Assembly: GCA_016869915.1 (NCBI GenBank)
Contig: VGDA01000113.1
Coordinates: 1-9,307, forward strand
Direction: 5' to 3'
DNA length: 9,307 bases
DNA from: Alphaproteobacteria bacterium
GTDB taxonomy: Bacteria > Pseudomonadota > Alphaproteobacteria > CACIAM-22H2
Shown here: positions 6,182-9,307 of the stretch, piece after piece
How positions within the stretch are numbered: position 1 is the stretch's first letter
How the letters are laid out: each line of letters starts with the position of its first letter
Translations under genes and position numbers: made by a program
The notes under the pieces: generated by a model
What the model saw: the letters and a program-made list of their open reading frames with translations, nothing else
Database searches by the model: none
What the model was told of the DNA's origin: nothing

Positions 6182-7149
6182 GCGCGCGCCTGCTCGAGAT
6201 ACGCGGCCTGCGCACGCATTTCACGACCCGCGCCGGGAACCTTCCCGCCGTCGACGGCATCGACCTCGCCGTCGATCGCGGCCGCATCCTCGGCCTCGTC
6301 GGCGAGTCCGGCTCGGGCAAGACGGTGACCGGCTTCTCGATCCTCGGCCTCGTCGACCCGCCGGGCCGCATCGTCGGCGGCTCGGTGCGCTTCGACGGGC
6401 AGGAACTGGTCGGCATGGACCGTGAGGGATTGCGGCGCCTGCGCGGGCGGCGCATCGCGATGGTCTTCCAGGACCCGATGATGACGCTCAACCCCGTGCT
6501 CTCGGTGGGCGAGCAGATGGCGCTCGCGCTGCGCGCGCACCAGGACGCCTCGCGCGCCGAGGCCCGCACGAGGTCGCGCGACCTCCTCGGCCTCGTCGGC
6601 ATCCCGAGCCCGGAGGAACGGCTCGACGCCTACCCGCACCAGCTTTCCGGCGGCATGCGCCAGCGCGTGGCGATCGCCATCGCGCTGCTGCACAGGCCCG
6701 ACCTGATCATCGCCGACGAGCCGACCACCGCGCTCGACGTGTCGATCCAGGGCCAGATCCTGCACGAGATGCGGCGCCTCGCGCGCGAGACGGGCGTGGC
6801 GCTGGTCTGGATCACGCACGACCTCGCGGTGGTCTCAAACCTCGCCGACGACATCGCGGTGATGTACGCGGGCCGCATCGTGGAGACGGGGCCTGCGCGC
6901 GAGGTCCTCGCCCGGCCGCGCCATCCCTACACGCGCGGCCTGCTCGACTCCGTGCCCGGCGAGGCGCAGCCCGGGGCGATGCTCGCGCAGATCCCGGGCT
7001 CGACGCCGTCGCTGCTGCGCCTGCCGCCGGGCTGCAGCTTCCGCGAGCGCTGCGCGCGCGCCAGCGCGGCCTGCGGCGAGATGCCCGGGCTGCGCGCGCT
7101 CGGCGACGGCGCCGTGCGCTGCCACCACGCGCTGGAGCCCACGCCGTGA
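6178..7149 (+). CDS. ABC transporter ATP-binding protein, DppD/OppD type
   Basis: A 323-residue ATPase subunit that powers the importer from the cytoplasmic face. Motifs in order are Walker A GESGSGKT (42-49), Q-loop Gln98 in VFQDP, signature LSGGM (156-160), Walker B LIIADE (176-181), D-loop ALDVS (185-189) and switch His214. The C-terminal oligopeptide-transporter extension carries four cysteines, Cys286, Cys292, Cys299 and Cys315 (C-x5-C-x6-C-x15-C), the pattern that binds an iron-sulfur cluster in a structurally studied DppD. Translation starts at an ATGA overlap with the permease gene, with GAGG upstream. All catalytic residues look intact. Its substrate range is set by the binding protein and permeases, not by this subunit. 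Confidence 0.95.
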   Translation: MSARLLEIRGLRTHFTTRAGNLPAVDGIDLAVDRGRILGLVGESGSGKTVTGFSILGLVDPPGRIVGGSVRFDGQELVGMDREGLRRLRGRRIAMVFQDPMMTLNPVLSVGEQMALALRAHQDASRAEARTRSRDLLGLVGIPSPEERLDAYPHQLSGGMRQRVAIAIALLHRPDLIIADEPTTALDVSIQGQILHEMRRLARETGVALVWITHDLAVVSNLADDIAVMYAGRIVETGPAREVLARPRHPYTRGLLDSVPGEAQPGAMLAQIPGSTPSLLRLPPGCSFRERCARASAACGEMPGLRALGDGAVRCHHALEPTP

Positions 7150-8147
7150 GCGCGCGACTGCTGGAGCTCTCGGGGGTATCGAAGCGCTTCGAGCGCCGCC
7201 CCAATCTCGGCGAGCGCGTCGCCGAGGCGCTGGGCGCCGCCCCAGCCGGCCAGGTCGTGCACGCCGTCGACGACGTCAGCCTTTCGATCGCGCCACGCGA
7301 GACCCTGGCGCTGGTCGGTGAATCCGGCTGCGGAAAGTCCACTCTCGGGCGCATCGCGGCGGGCATCCACGCGCCGACCACCGGAACGGCGTCGCTCGCC
7401 GGCACGCCGCTGATGAGCGGTGGCGCGCGGCCGCGCAAGGCGACGACGCGCGTGCAGATGGTCTTCCAGGATCCCTTCGCGTCGCTCAACCCGCGCATGC
7501 GCGTCGCGGACATCGTCGCCGAGGGACCGCTCGCGCACGGGCTGGTCTCGCGCGCCGGCGCGGCGGCCTATGTCGCCGGGTGGCTCGGGCGCGTCGGCCT
7601 CGATCCGTCCTTCGCCAGCCGCTACCCGCACCAGTTCTCCGGCGGGCAGCGCCAGCGCGTTGCGATCGCCCGCGCGCTCGCGATGCAGCCGGACCTGCTG
7701 GTCTGCGACGAGCCCGTGGCGTCGCTCGACGTCTCGATCCAGGCGCAAGTCCTCAACCTCTTCATAGAGCTGCGCCGCGACCTCGGCCTGACCTGCCTGT
7801 TCATCAGCCACGACCTCGGCGTCGTGCGCCACGTGAGCGACCGCGTCGCGATCATGTACCTGGGCCGCGTCGTGGAGACGGGCCCGACCGCGGAGATCTT
7901 CTCCGCGCCGCGCCATCCCTACACGAAGGCCCTGCTCGAGAGCGTGCCGCGGCTGCGGCGCGAGGGCGCGGCGGATGGCGACTTCAGGCCGATCTCCGGC
8001 GAGATCCCCTCCCCGCTCGCCCCGCCGCCCGGCTGCCATTTCCACCCGCGCTGCCCGGTCGCCGAGCCGCGCTGCCGCGAGGCGAGGCCCGAACTGCGCG
8101 GCGCGGCGGGCCGGCAGGCGGCCTGCCACCTCGCCGGACTGGACTGA
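7146..8147 (+). CDS. ABC transporter ATP-binding protein, DppF/OppF type
   Basis: A 333-residue second ATPase of the importer. Motifs are Walker A GESGCGKS (58-65), Q-loop Gln108, signature FSGGQ (164-168), Walker B DLLVCDE (183-189), D-loop SLDVS (193-197) and His222. The stretch between the first strand and Walker A is longer than in the DppD-like partner (about residues 16-42), as is usual for DppF. The C-terminal cysteines Cys297, Cys303, Cys310 and Cys327 (C-x5-C-x6-C-x16-C) again form the possible cluster site. The start is GTG at 7146, overlapping the preceding TGA (GTGA), with GGAG eight bases upstream. The N-terminus MSARLLE is identical to that of the DppD-like protein. It is the last gene of the operon, ending 6 bp from the stop codon of a convergent gene. 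Confidence 0.95.
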   Translation: MSARLLELSGVSKRFERRPNLGERVAEALGAAPAGQVVHAVDDVSLSIAPRETLALVGESGCGKSTLGRIAAGIHAPTTGTASLAGTPLMSGGARPRKATTRVQMVFQDPFASLNPRMRVADIVAEGPLAHGLVSRAGAAAYVAGWLGRVGLDPSFASRYPHQFSGGQRQRVAIARALAMQPDLLVCDEPVASLDVSIQAQVLNLFIELRRDLGLTCLFISHDLGVVRHVSDRVAIMYLGRVVETGPTAEIFSAPRHPYTKALLESVPRLRREGAADGDFRPISGEIPSPLAPPPGCHFHPRCPVAEPRCREARPELRGAAGRQAACHLAGLD

Positions 8148-8153
8148 CGCGGC

Positions 8154-9116
8154 TCAGCCCAGAGGAGCGACGGCGGCGGCAAGATGCGCGGCGCCGGCCG
8201 CGAGCGCGGCGCGCGACGCGGCGACGTCCTCGGCCATGAACAGGAAGCCGTGGCAGGCATCGGGCAGCTCGCGGAAGTCGAAGCGCACGCCGGCGCCGGC
8301 GAGCGCAGCGCCAAGGCGCCTGTTGTCGTCGCGCAGCGGATCCAGGCCGCACCCCAGGAGGAAGGCGCGGCGCAGCGAGGACAGCTCGCCCTTCAGCGGC
8401 ACGGCGCGCGGATCGGTGCTCGTGCCATCGCCGCCGAGATACCAGCCGAGAAACAGCGCCATGTCCGCGCGCGACAGGCCGAAGCGGCCATCGCCGAAAT
8501 CCGCCGCGTAGGACGCCGTGCCGAGGTGGCAGTCGAAGGTCCCGTAGTAGAGCAGCAGCGTCGCCGGGACGCGCCCTTCCGCCGCGAGCACGAGGCCGGC
8601 CGCGAGCGCGAGGCTGGCGCCAGCGGAATCGCCGCCCAGCGCGAAGCGCGAGGGGTCGATGCCGAACTCGCCCGCGCGGCCGAGCACGTGGCGCGTCGCC
8701 TCGAGGCAATCCTCGAAGGGCAGCGGGAATGGATGCTCGGGCGCCTTGCGGTAGTCGACGCCGACGACGCGGCAGCCCGAGCGCTGCGCGAGCTCGCGCA
8801 TGATGCGGTCATGCGTGTCGATGCTGCCCCAGGCCCAGCCGCCGCCATGGAAGTAGAACAGCGCCGGCCCCGTCGGCGGGGCGCTGGCCGGCACGTGCAG
8901 GCGCATGCGGATCCGCCGCCCCGGAAGCGCCGCCTCCTCCTCGCGCGTCTCGCGCATCGCGGGCCCGCCGGACATGCCGCGCTCCATCCGGCGGCGCATG
9001 AAGTCGGCGCGGATCTCCGCGAGGTTGTCCGCGCGCAGCCTGACGCGCGGGCCGTATCTCGCGAGGTCGCGCGCGATGGCGGCGGCGATCTGCGGGTCGA
9101 GCGGATTGGCGGCCAT
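8154..9116 (-). CDS. Alpha/beta hydrolase, hormone-sensitive lipase family
   Basis: A 320-residue carboxylesterase-like enzyme of the HSL (bacterial family IV) group, probably cytoplasmic since no signal peptide is seen. It has the oxyanion-hole motif HGGGW (90-94), VDYRKAPEHPFP (120-131) that is typical of the group, the nucleophile elbow GDSAG (162-166, Ser164), the acid Asp259 in LDPLRDD and His289 in CHGF, giving a complete Ser-Asp-His triad. The helical cap region is near residues 10-60. The start has GAGG seven bases upstream and lies 7 bp after the aldolase gene stop, so the two genes are co-transcribed. Family members hydrolyse short-chain esters and sometimes lactones or amides. The natural substrate here is unknown. 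It belongs to the operon entering from the right, not to the transporter operon. Confidence 0.92.
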   Translation of the reverse strand: MAANPLDPQIAAAIARDLARYGPRVRLRADNLAEIRADFMRRRMERGMSGGPAMRETREEEAALPGRRIRMRLHVPASAPPTGPALFYFHGGGWAWGSIDTHDRIMRELAQRSGCRVVGVDYRKAPEHPFPLPFEDCLEATRHVLGRAGEFGIDPSRFALGGDSAGASLALAAGLVLAAEGRVPATLLLYYGTFDCHLGTASYAADFGDGRFGLSRADMALFLGWYLGGDGTSTDPRAVPLKGELSSLRRAFLLGCGLDPLRDDNRRLGAALAGAGVRFDFRELPDACHGFLFMAEDVAASRAALAAGAAHLAAAVAPLG

Positions 9117-9123
9117 GGCGTCC

Positions 9124-9307
9124 TCAGCTGGGGAAGCGGCGCTGCAGGTCGACGATCTGCGCGCCGTCCAGGAAGCGCGTCGACCTGCCGTTCAGCATCA
9201 GGAAGAGCTTCGCGGTCTCCTCGAGCTCCTCGGCGTTGTAGACCGCGTCGTCGAGCGACTTGCCCGCGACGACCGGCCCGTGGTTAGCGAGCAGCACGGC
9301 GTGGTGG
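9124..9307 (-). CDS. Class II aldolase/adducin family protein, OtnC-like (C-terminal part)
   Basis: The frame open to the right edge ends at 9124 and gives 61 C-terminal residues. They read HHAVLLANHGPVVAGKSLDD, followed by a segment containing AEELEETAKLFLMLNGR. The LANHG...G box followed by an E-rich helix is the class II aldolase/adducin fold; the His of NHG is a typical zinc-site residue in the L-fuculose-phosphate aldolase group. The EELEETAKL helix and RFLDGAQIVDLQRRF tail resemble 3-oxo-tetronate 4-phosphate decarboxylase (OtnC), a guess from memory of the family. If so, a tetronate or threonate utilisation operon lies to the right. The N-terminal two thirds are outside the window. Confidence 0.8.
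   Translation of the reverse strand, partial: HHAVLLANHGPVVAGKSLDDAVYNAEELEETAKLFLMLNGRSTRFLDGAQIVDLQRRFPS

Noticed and set aside
8113..8127. Hairpin GGCAGG-CGG-CCTGCC near the end of the DppF-like gene as a terminator
   Set aside because: Only 6 bp, inside the coding region, with no T-run; likely chance in GC-rich DNA.
6927..8129. Long minus-strand frame over the ATPase genes
   Set aside because: Arg/Ala/Asp-rich antisense shadow with no recognisable motif; both ATPases on the other strand are complete.

Overview
The window is GC-rich bacterial DNA (roughly 70% by eye, strongly GC-biased third codon positions). Genes are tightly packed, with stop/start overlaps and short gaps. The base composition, the protein families and the mix of ABC peptide-type transport with accessory catabolic genes suggest an alphaproteobacterium (Hyphomicrobiales/Rhodospirillales-like). 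No rRNA or marker gene is present, so this placement is an inference. I see no tRNA, insertion sequence, CRISPR array or phage gene.

Layout. (1) Positions 1-4265, minus strand: a transport/catabolic operon read right to left. It runs from a family 5 periplasmic solute-binding protein (2676-4265) through a 132-bp gap with two strong hairpins to a creatininase-family hydrolase (1839-2543), a ketopantoate-reductase-family dehydrogenase (817-1842) and an SDR dehydrogenase (80-820). The first codons of a further gene leave the window at 1-29. The three enzyme genes are joined by 4-nt stop/start overlaps. (2) Positions 4266-4346: an 81-bp divergent control region with a perfect GTCCAA-N5-TTGGAC palindrome. 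(3) Positions 4347-8147, plus strand: the rest of the Dpp/Opp-type importer, namely two permeases and two ATPases, each start overlapping the preceding stop. (4) Positions 8154-9307, minus strand: the end of a separate convergent operon, with an HSL-type alpha/beta hydrolase and, upstream of it, the 3' end of a class II aldolase gene resembling OtnC. Only 6 bp separate its last stop codon from that of the transporter operon.

How it may work together (inference). The importer brings a small polar solute into the cell, and the divergent operon supplies two dehydrogenases and a metal-dependent amidohydrolase-like enzyme to degrade it. A palindrome between the binding-protein gene and the permease genes could let one regulator, encoded outside the window, control both halves. 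The substrate cannot be read from the sequence. Family 5 binding proteins take peptides, but also glycosides, opines, nickel and other solutes, and no peptidase is seen here. The most interesting point is the enzyme set (SDR, atypical creatininase-like hydrolase, ketopantoate-reductase-like protein), which looks like an undescribed oxidise/hydrolyse/reduce catabolic module rather than a dipeptide or pantothenate locus.
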